A stretch of 64,000 bases of DNA from Caprimulgus europaeus. Taxonomy: Eukaryota; Chordata; Aves; Caprimulgiformes; Caprimulgidae. The position numbers and the translations under genes were made by a program. The notes beneath the pieces were generated by a model, which worked only from the letters and a program-made list of their open reading frames with translations, was not told the DNA's origin and did not search any database. Positions 1 to 11,038 of this stretch are shown piece after piece (the stretch's first letter is position 1; each line of letters starts with the position of its first letter). Location of the stretch: NCBI GenBank assembly GCA_907165065.1, contig OU015523.1:123678023-123742022 (forward strand). Reading direction: 5' to 3'.

Positions 1-119
1 CCAAACCCACCTGGACACTTTCCTGTGCAACCTGGTGTAGGGAACCTGCTTTGGCAGGGGGGTTGGACTGGATGATCTCCTGAGCTCCCTTCCAACCCCA
101 CCAGTCTGGGATTCTGTGA
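1..119 (+). mobile_element. CR1 3' end, lineage A, cut by window start
   Basis: This is the last part of a CR1 LINE in sense orientation. It holds the end of the ORF2-derived region (CACCTGGACACTTTCC) and then the 3' untranslated tail GGTTGGACTGGATGATCTCC, ending in ATTCTGTGA. The tail matches the copies at 5437, 31006, 38018, 39079 and 55533, which I call lineage A. The left part lies outside the window, so the true insertion length is unknown. Confidence 0.93.
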
Positions 120-520
120 ATTGCACACCAGTCAAACACACAGCAGAACCTAGATCCCTTGGCTCACACTTTTCCAAGTTCACTTATGGGAAGAGCATTC
201 ACACAGAAGTATCTGAGACAAAAACATTTAACTCCTTTGGAGCATGGATTGGAAATACTGATGGCCTGTGGCCCTGGATACATGCTTGTGAGCCTTCATT
301 TCTTCATCTCATCAACCAAGGCAAAACATGGTACTGTTCTGCAGAAAACACAGATGGACTGTGTTGTCCATTGCACCAGTAGGACCAGTGTGACCAGTTC
401 TAGGTTGTCTCCTGCCCAGAGCTGCCACTGACACACTGGTGTTAACCACACTGTGTAAGAACATTGGTGAGCAAGGTACATCCATGGGCTGAATGATATC
501 ACCTCAAAGTATCCTAAGGA
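120..520. other. Unannotated spacer
   Basis: Single-copy-looking sequence between two CR1 ends. Short open frames occur on both strands, but none has a recognisable motif or a convincing splice-site frame. Confidence 0.5.
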
Positions 521-718
521 TCACGAGGGTGGTGAAACAGGGGCACAAGTTTCCCAGAGAAGTGGTAGAAGTTCCATCCCTGGAAATATTCAAGGTCAGG
601 TTGGACAGGGCTTTGAGCAACCTGATTTGGTTGAAGATGTCCCTGCTCATTGCATGGGGGTTGGATTAGATGACCTTGAAAGGTCCCTTCCAACCTAAAT
701 TAATTTCTGATTCTATGA
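521..718 (+). mobile_element. CR1 3' fragment, older lineage E
   Basis: A 5'-truncated CR1 copy. It starts at the segment encoding the RVVxHWxxLPREVV-like region (GAGGGTGGTGAAACAGGGGC, CCCAGAGAAGTGGTAGAAG) and runs through AAGATGTCCCTGCTCATTGC to the tail GATGACCTTGAAAGGTCCC and GATTCTATGAA. It differs from its nearest relative at 17476 at many positions, so it looks older than the lineage A to D copies. Confidence 0.92.
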
Positions 719-3700
719 AAACACAGGAAGCAAATAGAACAAACTATTGCTTACTAGCCAACATGGAAAAAAAAGGCTTTTCAGGAACTTAAAAGACCAA
801 AGGTGTTGCATTTCCTTCACAGACCCATGCCAATTTTTCTCTCATGCATCAAGGCACCATAGAGAAACTAGGAACCATGTGCTCAGGCAGCTTCCACACA
901 GGAAAGAAGTTTTGGAGAGTTGTCTCTGCCTCTTGGCCAGGGAGAGCACAACACAGTGACCTGGGAAAAAATGACCATGACTCACACTGTGTTCAGAAAG
1001 GACTTAGAAAGAGGACTCAGGAAAATTTAGTGTTTTCCCTTTTTTTCTCCCCCCTTTCTAAATGGATATTTCCATTAGAGAAACAAAACACTTGACCAAG
1101 CTTTAAAGCAGCCTCAGGCTTACAACCAACGTATAAACTCCAAAAGAGTGTGGCTAGTCAGGATGGAAACATCTTTTCCAGCAGAAACCACTCAAACTAT
1201 CAGTGTTGGCCAAACTGCTGTAAATCATCATCATCTCCATCTTTAATTCTGGCTATTAACTTCTAAGCTTTCACAGCAATTCTATATATTCCAGCAAGTT
1301 GGGGTTTTGGATCATGCTGCTTTCCAAGAATGTCCATTTTCTCTTTAGCACTACAGCAATTTCAAGCTCTTGAGCAGGCTGTGAGACTTCAGTTAAGAAA
1401 GATCTCATCCTTTAGCTTGGATCTTCCTCAGTAGTATTTAAAAAATAGGTAATAACATTTTCACTAGGCTAGAGAACTTTGTCCCAGTATTACGAATATC
1501 TCACAAAATCAACTTGGATTTTATGTATTTTCAACTGGAGTTGTTTGCTGTTCAATCTCCTGCCAAGCCCTCAAGAGCTTCAGATTTTCTCCTTTTTTTG
1601 TTCCATTTAGTATTGACTAACTAAAGCCTGTTATATTTCTTGCAAACAGCTGATACCACCTGCTTCCAGCAGCAGGGACAAGAGCGAGAGCGTCGCGCAC
1701 CCGTTTCTATTCCGGTGACGTTACGCAAGCATCATCTTCACACACCACCTACACCTCAGTCCTCAACCTGTTTGGCTTCACAGCATCCCTCTAGAGTGAA
1801 AACAAGGAGGCAGCTCCATGTCTTGTCTAGCTCCATCTTTCAACAGGCTGCTCGTGTTTCTTTTCACAGCTTCACAAGGTTTTGTTCCCCAAGCTGGAGA
1901 AGTATCTTTGCCACCTAGCACTTGTTCAGCCCATAGGTTTGAACCCAGCATATGCAGCTTGCTCAGCACACTCAAACTAAAAGACCCCTCTCTCTGCAAC
2001 AAGTGGCTCAGTTTTTATGGAGATGTAAGCATGACTTCTCTTAAATCTCTCCTTGAGCTCAAAGTAGACATTTTAAACACAGGCTCCTGAAAGCCCTTGG
2101 GTTTTCTCCTTAACTGACGTGTCAAAGCTGCTGTTTTTCAAACTTGCAGATGAAAACCCAGGCTATTTACTATACAGATCTGCAAATTTGACAAGCTCAG
2201 CTTTGGTGGTTGACCACAAGGCACAAAAAAAGTAATCACAGATACAGAAACGTGATTTAGAAACAGTAGAGAGGGACAAAGCCAGTCGTTCTTTGGTAAT
2301 GAGCTGCTTAGTAAGCAGTGACTTTCCCTACCATGGGATTCTTTCCAATAGGATTCAAGGGTAGTTTCTTCTCAAGTTCTGAAGCTTCATAAAAGGTCAT
2401 AACAGTCTTGCCCAAAACACTTCAACACATGGCAGGAGATAATCCTGCTGGCAATCTGGTCATAGCTGCACAAAGCTCCGTGTGATCCGCAGCCAGTACA
2501 TAGCTAGATTGCACCCAACCTCAAGATAATGAGTACAACTCAACATTACACTGCTGTCTGCTGACTAGACCCAGGGTAAACCCAGCTTTGTGTCCAGCCA
2601 ACACAAAACAGGCTGCTTGAGGTCCCATCATAAAGTCCCTCAGTGGTTGTACCATTAGGTGACACCACCTGTTAAAGAAAGTAGCATGGAGGGAACACAC
2701 CATATTTCAGACACCCTTTCATACAGGGAAATTGTTTTGCTTTCTTCTGTAGTGAGATCAAAAGAGTTGACATGACCCTCAGCTAGTAAACTCCAACCCT
2801 ATGCCACCACTTTCACATCATCTTCCTCAATTCCTGGTTCCTTTTCCAGAGACTTCAGGAACTAGACAAGATGCAAAGCAATGGGATCTCCCAGGCTTGC
2901 TTGGAAAAAGATGCAAAGGCTTCACTTATTATGTTATCATCACAACTCAACTCCCTGTAGCTTGTTTTGTCTGTCCCAAGAGACCTCTTCTACAGAGCAA
3001 ATGACGTCAAGACACATCCATCCCATAGCAGCACAGTGGTGTTCTCACAGAACATGTTGAGAGCTTTGTGCACAGATGTTCACATCTGAATTCTCTGCTG
3101 GGAGGACAAGAAAAGAATGAAGACTTGGGGATTTTATTGATGTATTTTTTATTATTATTATCATTATTTTTTTTTAAAGGGAGTGATCTAAATGGCTACG
3201 AACTCCTGCATCTTGCAAAGGTCAATATCCCTAATCTTCAGAGCTTCCTCCAGGAAGCTTCCTTCAGGACAAGCAAAACATCCCAACAGCAGCATTCCTC
3301 AGAGCATCAGCTCCAACCCCCTACCAGAATCCACAGGTATCACTGAAGGAAGAAGCAGAGCACACAGAGCAGATCAGAGAACAAATGAGACAACAAATCA
3401 CCAAGTCTTTCATAACAGCCAGAGTGTATTTAATAGCAAATCACATCCTTGTCACTCTGCTCTTACAGAAAGAGCTTGAACCTACCACCATACAGGATTT
3501 TCCCTTTTTTCCTCCCACTCAAGCTACCAAGTGGAAGTGATGGAAACAAAGCCCTAGAAGGAAGAGGCTCTGACATGCTCACAAGCACCTAGAAGTGTAG
3601 CAGAAGGCCACAAGAAGGTTTATAAACATCTTCTACAGCCCACCTAAAAAGGACATTATTACAGTTACTGAACTTAAAAGTCACTTCTTCCTCCCAGCCA

Positions 3701-4007
3701 TTAACCTGGGTCTGATGCATTCTGTGGTAGGTGGCAGAAGAAACATATCTTGGTTGCTTGGTAGCCCAAACCTTTCCCTACACACCCTAGAAACCCACCA
3801 AACATGACAAGATACCATTTTTAGACATCAGAATAAGTCTGGGTTTTTTCAGGAGAGCTCAAAAAGTGGCACACAAATTTCATATCACACTGAAGGCTGC
3901 AGAACCAACTGAATTATCCGTTTTCCCCTAAAAAAAATAAAGCTTAAGCAATCTGCTAGAGCTGAGCACTTAAACATAGAGGGGGAAAAAAAAAACAGGT
4001 TTAGGAT
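719..4007. other. Intergenic or intronic stretch, few landmarks
   Basis: No CR1 piece and no coding region that I can support. The landmarks are an isolated CpG cluster at 1685-1728 (listed separately) and a T/ATT-rich low-complexity run at about 3146-3177. Open frames stay under 100 codons and show no family motif. Confidence 0.5.
1685..1728. promoter_or_regulatory. Isolated CpG cluster with bZIP-like sites
   Basis: Eight CpG dinucleotides fall within 41 bases in otherwise CpG-poor DNA. The right end reads TGACGTTACGCAA at 1716-1728. This overlaps a CRE-like octamer (TGACGTTA; consensus TGACGTCA) with TTACGCAA, which resembles C/EBP and PAR-bZIP palindromic sites. No GC box or island surrounds it, so it is an enhancer-like candidate at best. 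CpG retention may instead reflect a conserved or recently inserted sequence. Confidence 0.3.
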
Positions 4008-4272
4008 TACAGAATTGTCTGGATTGGAAAAGCCCTTTAAGATCATCAAGTCCAACCATGAACCCAACACTGACCAGTCCCAAACTGACCCATGTCCCTC
4101 AGCACTGTGTCTACACGACTCTTCAATCCCTCCAGGGATGGGGACTCCACCACTGCCCTGGGCAACCCCTTCCAATGCCTCAGAACCCTTTCAGCAAAGA
4201 AATTCTTCCTCACATCCCATCTCAACTGCCCTGGGCACAACTGGAACCCATTTCCTCTTGTCCTATCAGTCC
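4008..4272 (-). mobile_element. CR1 3' fragment, lineage C
   Basis: Read on the minus strand this gives [20 protein letters not shown], then [38 protein letters not shown], and the tail TTGGACTTGATGATCTTAAA followed by GGGCTTTTCCAATCC. The frame is open across the CR1 part. [13 protein letters not shown] and VDTVLRDMG define lineage C in this window. The 5' end is truncated just before the RTRGNG motif. Confidence 0.94.
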
Positions 4273-5436
4273 CAGTAAATCCAGTGCCAACATCCACCAG
4301 ACCATCCCAGTCTCAATGATATTATTTAAAAGAACATGCTTGCATTTAATGTCAAGTGAAAAAAAAAGTCATCTCTACCCCATTAACCTTTGTCATTGTT
4401 GTGACAGGTAACTCTCCTGACACATCTCCAGCACAAGAGTCAGCAGAAGCACAAGAAAATCAGAGCTTTTAAGAGAACAGTCAATATTGTAGGCAAGAAG
4501 TTTGAGATTTGCATATTTTTAACTGCATATCATCCTCTGCTATGGAGGCTGAAGCACTGGCCTCCCAAAGACAGGAACTGTTAGCAGCTTTTCTCCTCCT
4601 TTATGGAGTAAATACTCTCCAGAACAGTTTCTCACTATTGAGTCCTTTATTTTTAGCTTGGCAGCTATGAGCTCAAGATCATCTCCATCTTTGTATTATG
4701 ACAGTCCTGAATTTTTGCTTCAAGTTAAACACCAGTTTATTAGCTGAAAGAAATTTCCAGCTGCAGTTATTGCCTGGTAGGAACTAAACTGATATCCATT
4801 CATCATCCTCCTACTTACAAGGCAAGATCTCACAAGAAAGCTGAAGCTCATCATCGATTTCCTGCATAAATCAGGTCCTAGAGGCAGTAGAAACTCATTA
4901 TATATTTCAATCTTGTCAGGCTTTGAAATTCTCCTCACAAGATGGTTTAATGAACACAATTTGGAGACTTGCAACAAAACTGGAAACAGGAGGTGGCCAA
5001 GACTTCACCTGCACAACAGCTCAAACATTTTCCCTGTCATTATTCATGCAACACAGAGAAGAGATTCCAGATTGGTAGATTTATGCAGACTCAGAAGCCA
5101 CTGAGTTATTCTTTGCAGCAATCTGTGTGCTGTTGAGCACACGTAGAACAGGCTGTTCACCAGGACACTTGCCCGGTGTACAAATATCACTTGAGCCTCA
5201 ACTGCTGAATTGAGAGAAGTGAGAAGTTTAAGAGTGCAGAATAATACTGGTTTATTTGAACCACACCTGAAGGTGAAGGGAAGGTCAGATGCAACACAAC
5301 ACAGAGAGAAAAGCTCTTTATAGAGACAAGGATGTTGAGCAAAAGGCCAACAAGACCTTCACAGCATTCTTGTTTGACCGCAGCATCATCCAGGGACTAG
5401 AGCCACATCCCACGGTTTTAAAACCAGTACTTGATT
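4273..5436. other. Unannotated spacer
   Basis: No repeat family, RNA gene or coding motif recognised. Minus-strand and plus-strand frames of 60-90 codons around 4720-5104 look like chance. Confidence 0.5.
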
Positions 5437-6118
5437 TCACAGGATCCCCGAATGGTGGGGTTGGAAGGGACCTCAGGAGATCATCCAGTCCAACCCCCCT
5501 GCCAAAGCAGGTTCCCTACACCAGCTTGCACAGGAAAGTGTCCAGGTGGGTTTGAACATCTCCAGAGATGGAGACTCCACACCCTCTCTGGGCAGCCTGG
5601 CCCAGGGCTCCAACACCCTCACAGGGAAGAAGTTTTTCCTTCAGTTTGTCTGGAACTTCTGGTGTCCCAGTTTGTGCCCATTGCCCCTTGTCCTGTCACT
5701 GGCCACCACCCAGAAGAGCCCGGCCCCATCCATGTGGCCCCCACCCTTCAGATATTGACAGACATTGATCAGATCCCCTCTCAGGCTGCTCTTCTCCAGG
5801 CTGAACAGTCCCAGCTCTCTCAGCCTCTCCTCACATGGGAGATGCTCCAGGCCCCTCAGCATCTCTGTGGCCTCTGCTGGACTCGACTCTCTCCAGAAGA
5901 TCCCTGTCCCTCTGGAACTGGGGAGCCCAGAACTGGACACAACACTCCAGATGTGGCCTCACCAGGGCAGAGTAGAGGGGGAGGAGAACCTCCCTCGACC
6001 TGCTGGCCACGCTCTGTTTAATGCCCCCCAGGACACTGGTGGCCTTCCTGGCCACAAGGACACACTGCTGGCTCATGGCCAACCTGCTGCCCACCAGCAC
6101 AGCCAGGTCCTTCTCCAC
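5437..6118 (-). mobile_element. CR1 fragment with reverse-transcriptase C-terminal part, lineage A
   Basis: The longest lineage A copy. On the minus strand, 6118 to about 5831 encodes KDLAVLVGSRLAMSQQ, then [20 protein letters not shown] and [18 protein letters not shown], the conserved end of the CR1 reverse-transcriptase region. The frame then shifts and continues as [20 protein letters not shown] and [18 protein letters not shown], where a TGA (complement at 5641-5643) stops it. The same TGA is in the other lineage A copies. At the equivalent of 38249-38251 this copy still has a tyrosine codon. Confidence 0.95.
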
Positions 6119-6499
6119 ATTTCCCTCTTTATTTTGCTGGAAGTGATGAAGGAAGTGTATCACGGCCACAAAGCCAGGTTACCTCCAAAGTCCATATAAA
6201 CTGCGATGGTTGAGTGCCCTGGGTGGGGAGGATTAGCTATGTTCATGCACACACACACATGCAGGATGTGTTTTGTCTCTGAGGGTTTTTCAGCCAGAAA
6301 GACAATAGCCAATTTTTGCAACACTTCTTCTCCCCAGATGATCTTTTACACACCCACATGCCACACCACTCTGAACAGCCGTTCTCAGCAGGTAAACACG
6401 TTGCTTTTAAAACACAACAGCGTGGTCATTGCAATTCCCAGACCTCCCCTCAAAGTAAGTTCTTCCAACAATTCAAAAAGACTCAGACTCTGTCTTATA
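6119..6499. other. Spacer with short (CA)n
   Basis: Holds a short ACACACACACA run at about 6248-6259. Nothing else is recognised. Confidence 0.5.
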
Positions 6500-6876
6500 T
6501 TGTTCAGCCTGGAGAAGAGGAGACTCAGAGGAGATCTCATGGTGGTCTGGAACTTCCTCCCAAGGGGAAGAGGAGGGGCAGGCGCTGAGCTCTTCTCTCT
6601 GGCCACCAACGCCAGGAGCAGAGGCCATGGCAGGAAGATGTGGCAGGGGAGGGGGAGGTTGGCCATGAGGAAAAGGTTCTTGAGGCAGAGGGTGGTGGAG
6701 CACTGGCACAGGCTCCCCAGGGAGGTGCTCATGGCCCCAAGCCTGACAAGATTCCAGCAGCATTTGGCCAAGGCCCTCAGGGACATGGTGTGAATGTTGG
6801 GATTGTCCTGTGCAGGGACAGGAGTTGGACTCCATCATCCTGGTGGGTCCTTCCAGCTCACAGCACTCTGATTTTA
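6500..6876 (+). mobile_element. CR1 3' fragment, lineage D
   Basis: Sense frame: [20 protein letters not shown], then a Gly/Arg-rich segment, LFSLATNARSRGHGRKMW, MRKRFLRQRVVEHWHRLPRE and LTRFQQHLAKALRDMV with a stop. The tail is GGAGTTGGACTCCATCATCC. The whole C-terminus is open and matches the copy at 20029 almost base for base. Lineage D therefore looks young, with an intact ORF2 end. The upstream part is truncated at the [10 protein letters not shown] motif. Confidence 0.94.
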
Positions 6877-9662
6877 TTATATTTACTTTTAAGCAGCTTT
6901 CCTACTGTCAAGGCATGAACATGCAAAAAAAACCCCAAGGAGAGAGATCAAACAGCAGGGCAGGATGAGGAGAAAAAAATTCAACTCCCAAAAGGTCATT
7001 CTGGGGCAGAGACATCTCAAAGCTGCTGACACTTTTTGGCAGCTAAACATTAGCAGAGGAGGCACAAATGGGAGCAGACGTGACATCGCCTGCTATTTGC
7101 AGGAGACTTGGACAGATTCAGGTTGCAGTTTCACTTGTCTAAAGCAGATTCACCAGGTTAAGCCACACTGAAATTTTCTTGGAAAAAGCAAGGCATTTTT
7201 TAGGTAATTATATGTATATACTAAAATAAAAAAATAAAATATAAAATAAAATATAAAATAAAATATAAAATAAAATATAAAATAAAATATAAAATAAAAT
7301 ATAAAATAAAATATAAAATAAAATATAAAATAAAATATAAAATAAAATATAAAATAAAATATAAAATAAAATATAAAATAAAATATAAAATAAAATATAA
7401 AATAAAATATAAAATAAATATAAAATAAAATATAAAATAAAATATAAAATAAAATATAAAATAAAATATAAATAAAATATAAAATAAATATAAAATAAAA
7501 TATAAAATAAAATATAAAATAAAATATAAAATAAAATATAAAATAAAATATAAAATAAAATATAAAATAAAATATAAAATAAAATATAAAATAAAATAAA
7601 ATATAAAATAAAGCAAAAGTCTCAGTGAAATATTAGCCCTACTTAAAAAAAATAGTAAAAAACTCATTAAAACAGTGATTAAGTTGCACTAATATAGTTT
7701 CTATAATTTCTATCCATACATCTGTCTTCAGACCACACAATTTGCTTTAGATTTCAGATTGACAAAAAAAGCCAATAGAAAATATTTGCTGTAGAGAATA
7801 AACCACAAAAGCCCACAGCAAAAGTCACCTACACAGAGGAAGAAAGACCAGAATTGTGCATCAGGATTTTCTTTTCATCAAAGGTTGAAACCCTCCCCTA
7901 AAAAAAAAAAAAAACAACAAAAATAAAAACACACCACCAAAACCACCCAATTTCAGGAAGTTATGTTACATTTCACTTTCTGGCCAGATTACTGAAAAAA
8001 ACTGTGACAGATGCTGAACTACACAGGAAACTGAACTTTGTTTTCAACTGGGGAGAAGGAACAGCCATGAGAGCTAGAAAACCTAAAGAAACCCTCTCCA
8101 CTCTCAAAACCAGAGACAAATTGGCATCATGCTACGAGAGGTAGCACAAACCAACCTAGATTTCTGCAAACCTCTGGAAAAAAAAGAAATAAAATTAAAT
8201 TTTAAAAGACATTATGATGAGTGGTGCCATTTTACACCTTAAAACCTACAGGTTCATGCAAGGATGCTCCTCACCACACAACCCATGAGCTAACCCCACT
8301 CTCCTGTGCCATCCTCTGTGTTAGACACCTCATCACACCAGACCTCATCTGGCACATCTTATTTCAGAGCACTGCTGCAACAAAGCTCTTTATCCTCACA
8401 GTGCACAAAAAACCCAGGACAAAACAATCCTTTGACAGCCCTATAGCCACGCTCGGATCCTTCACCGCTTGCCACAAGCCTGCTGAGCTCCATTTCTTCC
8501 CTCCCCACCTCATCAGGACATTGCAAACCAGCAACCAAGCACACAGAGAAGCATTGAAAAAAATCTCACCATCACACTTGCATCATGGATTATTTCATCC
8601 CAATTATTTGCTCTTGTCATGGAAAAAAAAAGGAAAAAAAAGGAGAAAATTTAACTCCTGATTCAGATGATACAACAGCCAAAAATGAAGATGTTGCCCT
8701 AAGTCTTTATTTCAGATTATTTAATTTTTTTTTACAGCCCTTCAGAGTCTGAGGAGTCTCCACAAGTGTTCTTGGAGGAAAGACAGGCATTAAAGCCCAA
8801 TTATATATCTGAATTTAAGACTCTGATTCAGGGGAGCCCGAGGAACACCCACGTACAGGAACAGTTTGTTTAAAAAGAAGACCTGAGAGAAAAAAAAAAA
8901 ACAGAAGTGTGCAAGTTCTGAGGAGAAGCCGGGCAAAGAATGCAAATTCTGACCTACTTCTCCCTCCTGGCTGGGAGAGGGCACGAGGCAGCTGCTATTG
9001 CTGCTCTGCAAGCACAAGAGATGAGCAGGAACTCTGCCAACACTTCTGCAGTGATGCCTCTTCCAGACATAAGCTGCTCTGCTTGCAAGGCAGAGGTAAT
9101 TGTCCTTCTGCCCAGGCAACAAGACCACAACCATCCAGACCAGGAGAGGATGAAGTCAGGATGAGCAGGAGTCTCTGAAGAGCCTGGATTGAGCTCTCAT
9201 GTCAGCAGTATTACCCACTGGACTCCTCTGCCAACACCCACCTTAGTTCCACTACAGGTAGCATAAGGAAAGAGCAAGGTCTTCCAGGTAAGTGAGAGGT
9301 CATAAAGCCTCTCAAAACCAGCCTTCAAGATGGGAAGGAGGACAGGGACAAAGCCATTGAGATGATGGACACATTGGCTCTACTGATACACCAACTGGAT
9401 GCCCATGCACAGCAGTGTGTTCTCTGATCAAGATCCACATGAAGACCATCCACTCTACAAGTGCAACAAGCCCAAGGTGCAAGGAAGATACCAGAGGAGA
9501 GGAATAGGAGCCCAGAACAGGAAGGGTTTCACTCAGCAAGTCCTCCACTAGAAAAAGTTTCTCACTCTTACTATGCAAGCTGAGGCTCTCAAACCAGATC
9601 TTCATGCTGGACTATCTACCCAAGAGCCACCAACCTGCTGCAAGGACAGTCTACAGGACAGT
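6877..9662. other. Stretch with minisatellite and A-rich runs, no gene seen
   Basis: Apart from the 12-bp array at 7222-7612 it contains A-rich runs at about 7899-7935, 8173-8208 and 8618-8650. A plus-strand frame of 146 codons at 8221-8661 has no recognisable domain and ends in a lysine-rich run from the A-tract, so I do not call it a gene. Confidence 0.5.
7222..7612. repeat. AT-rich 12-bp minisatellite
   Basis: About 32 tandem copies of TATAAAATAAAA, with a few units shortened by one or two bases. Because the unit is a multiple of three, the minus strand stays open through the array and reads as repeated Phe-Ile-Leu-Tyr. That 148-codon frame is an artefact, not a protein. The strand asymmetry (A-rich plus strand, no G or C for 390 bases) makes it an easily melted segment. 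Confidence 0.97.
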
Positions 9663-10068
9663 CATAGAATCCCAGACTGGTTTGGGCTGGAAGGGACCTT
9701 AAAGCTCATCCAGTTCCAACCCCCCTGCCAGCAGCAGGGACACCTTCCACTAGACCAGGTTGCTCAAAGCCTCAGCCAACCTGGCCCAGAACACTTCCAG
9801 GGAGGGGGAATCCACAAATTCTTTGGGCAACCTGTTCCAGTGTCCGACCACCCTCACAGTGAAGAATTTCCTCTTCATATCTAATCTAAACCTTCCCTCT
9901 TTCAGCTTAAGGACATTTCCCCTTGTCCTGTCACTAACTGCCCTTATGAAAAGTCCCTCCCCAGCCTTCCTGGAGCCCCTTCAGGTACTGGGAGGCCACT
10001 GGAAGGTCTCCCCAGAGCCTTCTCTTCTCCAGGCTGAACAGCCCCAACTCTCTCAGCCTGTCCTCCAG
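9663..10068 (-). mobile_element. CR1 3' fragment, B-like with intact ORF2 end
   Basis: It has the lineage B tail (GGTGTCCCTGCTGCTGGCAG on the minus strand), but the coding part still reads RFRLDMKRKFF and, further on, DSPSLEVF in frame. It therefore lacks the shared stop and the one-base loss of the other B copies. It appears to be an older or outgroup member. Its 5' end faces the 5' end of the inverted copy at 10495. Confidence 0.94.
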
Positions 10069-10494
10069 CCTTCAGCCACTTCACAACCCAGCAGGATGGA
10101 GTCCAGTCAGACCAGTTACTGCAACCAAAGGTGAAGTGGAAGCACTGGCATTTATGCACGATTCACCCTACAGTACTTCCCACATCAGAAGATTCACGTT
10201 TTCTATGCACTTGCAAAAACTGAGAGCACCCTTCAGAAGGAGTCATTTGAAGTCTTCCTCCCAAGCTATTCCACACAACTTTCTATAGGAGAAAGCCTTT
10301 CAAATAAAAAACACCTCATCTGATCTCACACAGACGTGAGCTGATTGGATTATCCATCAGATGAGGTTAAATGAGTCCCAGAGACGTGTTATTACAAAAT
10401 ATTTTAATTAAAGCACCAAGTTGTTTTCTCACAAGGTGATATAGAATAAATGCAACCAAGAAGCAAGAGCCATCAACTTTACATCGATGGAAGT
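10069..10494. other. Spacer between head-to-head CR1 copies
   Basis: About 430 bases of unassigned sequence separate two oppositely oriented CR1 copies. No coding motif is seen. Confidence 0.5.
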
Positions 10495-11038
10495 GATTCT
10501 GCCCCTCTACTCTGCTCTCCTGAGACCCCACCTGCAGTGCTGCCTCCAGTGCTGGGGCCACCAACAGCACAAGGACATGGAGCTACTGGAGCCAGTGCAG
10601 AAGAGGCCACGAGGATGATGCCAGGGCTGGAGCAGCTCTGCTGTGAGGACAGGCTGAGAGTTGGGGCTGTGGAGCCTGGAGAAGAGAAGGCTCCAGGGAG
10701 ACCTTCTAGTGGCCTCCCAGTACCTGAAGGGGCTCCAGGAAGGCTGGGGAGGGACTTTGGCCAAGGGCAGGGAGTGAGAGAACAAGGGCTGATGGCTTGA
10801 AAGTGTCAGAGGGGAGATGGAGCTGAGATGTGAGGAAGAAATTGTTTGGTGTGAGGGTGGTGAGACAGTGTCCCAGGTTGGCCAGAGAAGCTGTGGCTGC
10901 TCCTCCCTGGAAGTGTTCTCGGCCAGGTTGGATGAGGCTTTGAGCAACCTGGTCTAGTGGAAGGTGTCCCTGCTGCTGGCAGGGGGGTTGGAACTGGAGG
11001 AGCTTTAAGGTCCCTTCCAACCCAAACCATTCTATGAT
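10495..11038 (+). mobile_element. CR1 fragment, lineage B
   Basis: It starts at [20 protein letters not shown] and continues past the [17 protein letters not shown], where one G is missing compared with the usual CR1 frame, then CCEDRLR, with a small internal deletion compared with 58043, and the C-terminus. In the C-terminal frame TGA lies at 10824-10826, just before GATGTGAGGAAG (DVRK). The later segment GCTCCTCCCTGGAAG lacks one base relative to copies that read PSLEV. Tail: GGTTGGAACTGGAGGAGC and TTCTATGAT. Confidence 0.95.

Noticed and set aside
7221..7667. 148-codon minus-strand frame of Phe-Ile-Leu-Tyr repeats
   Set aside because: It is the translation of a 12-bp AT-rich tandem array whose unit length is a multiple of three; not a membrane protein.
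8221..8661. 146-codon plus-strand frame
   Set aside because: Ends in an A-tract-derived lysine run; no motif and no supporting context.
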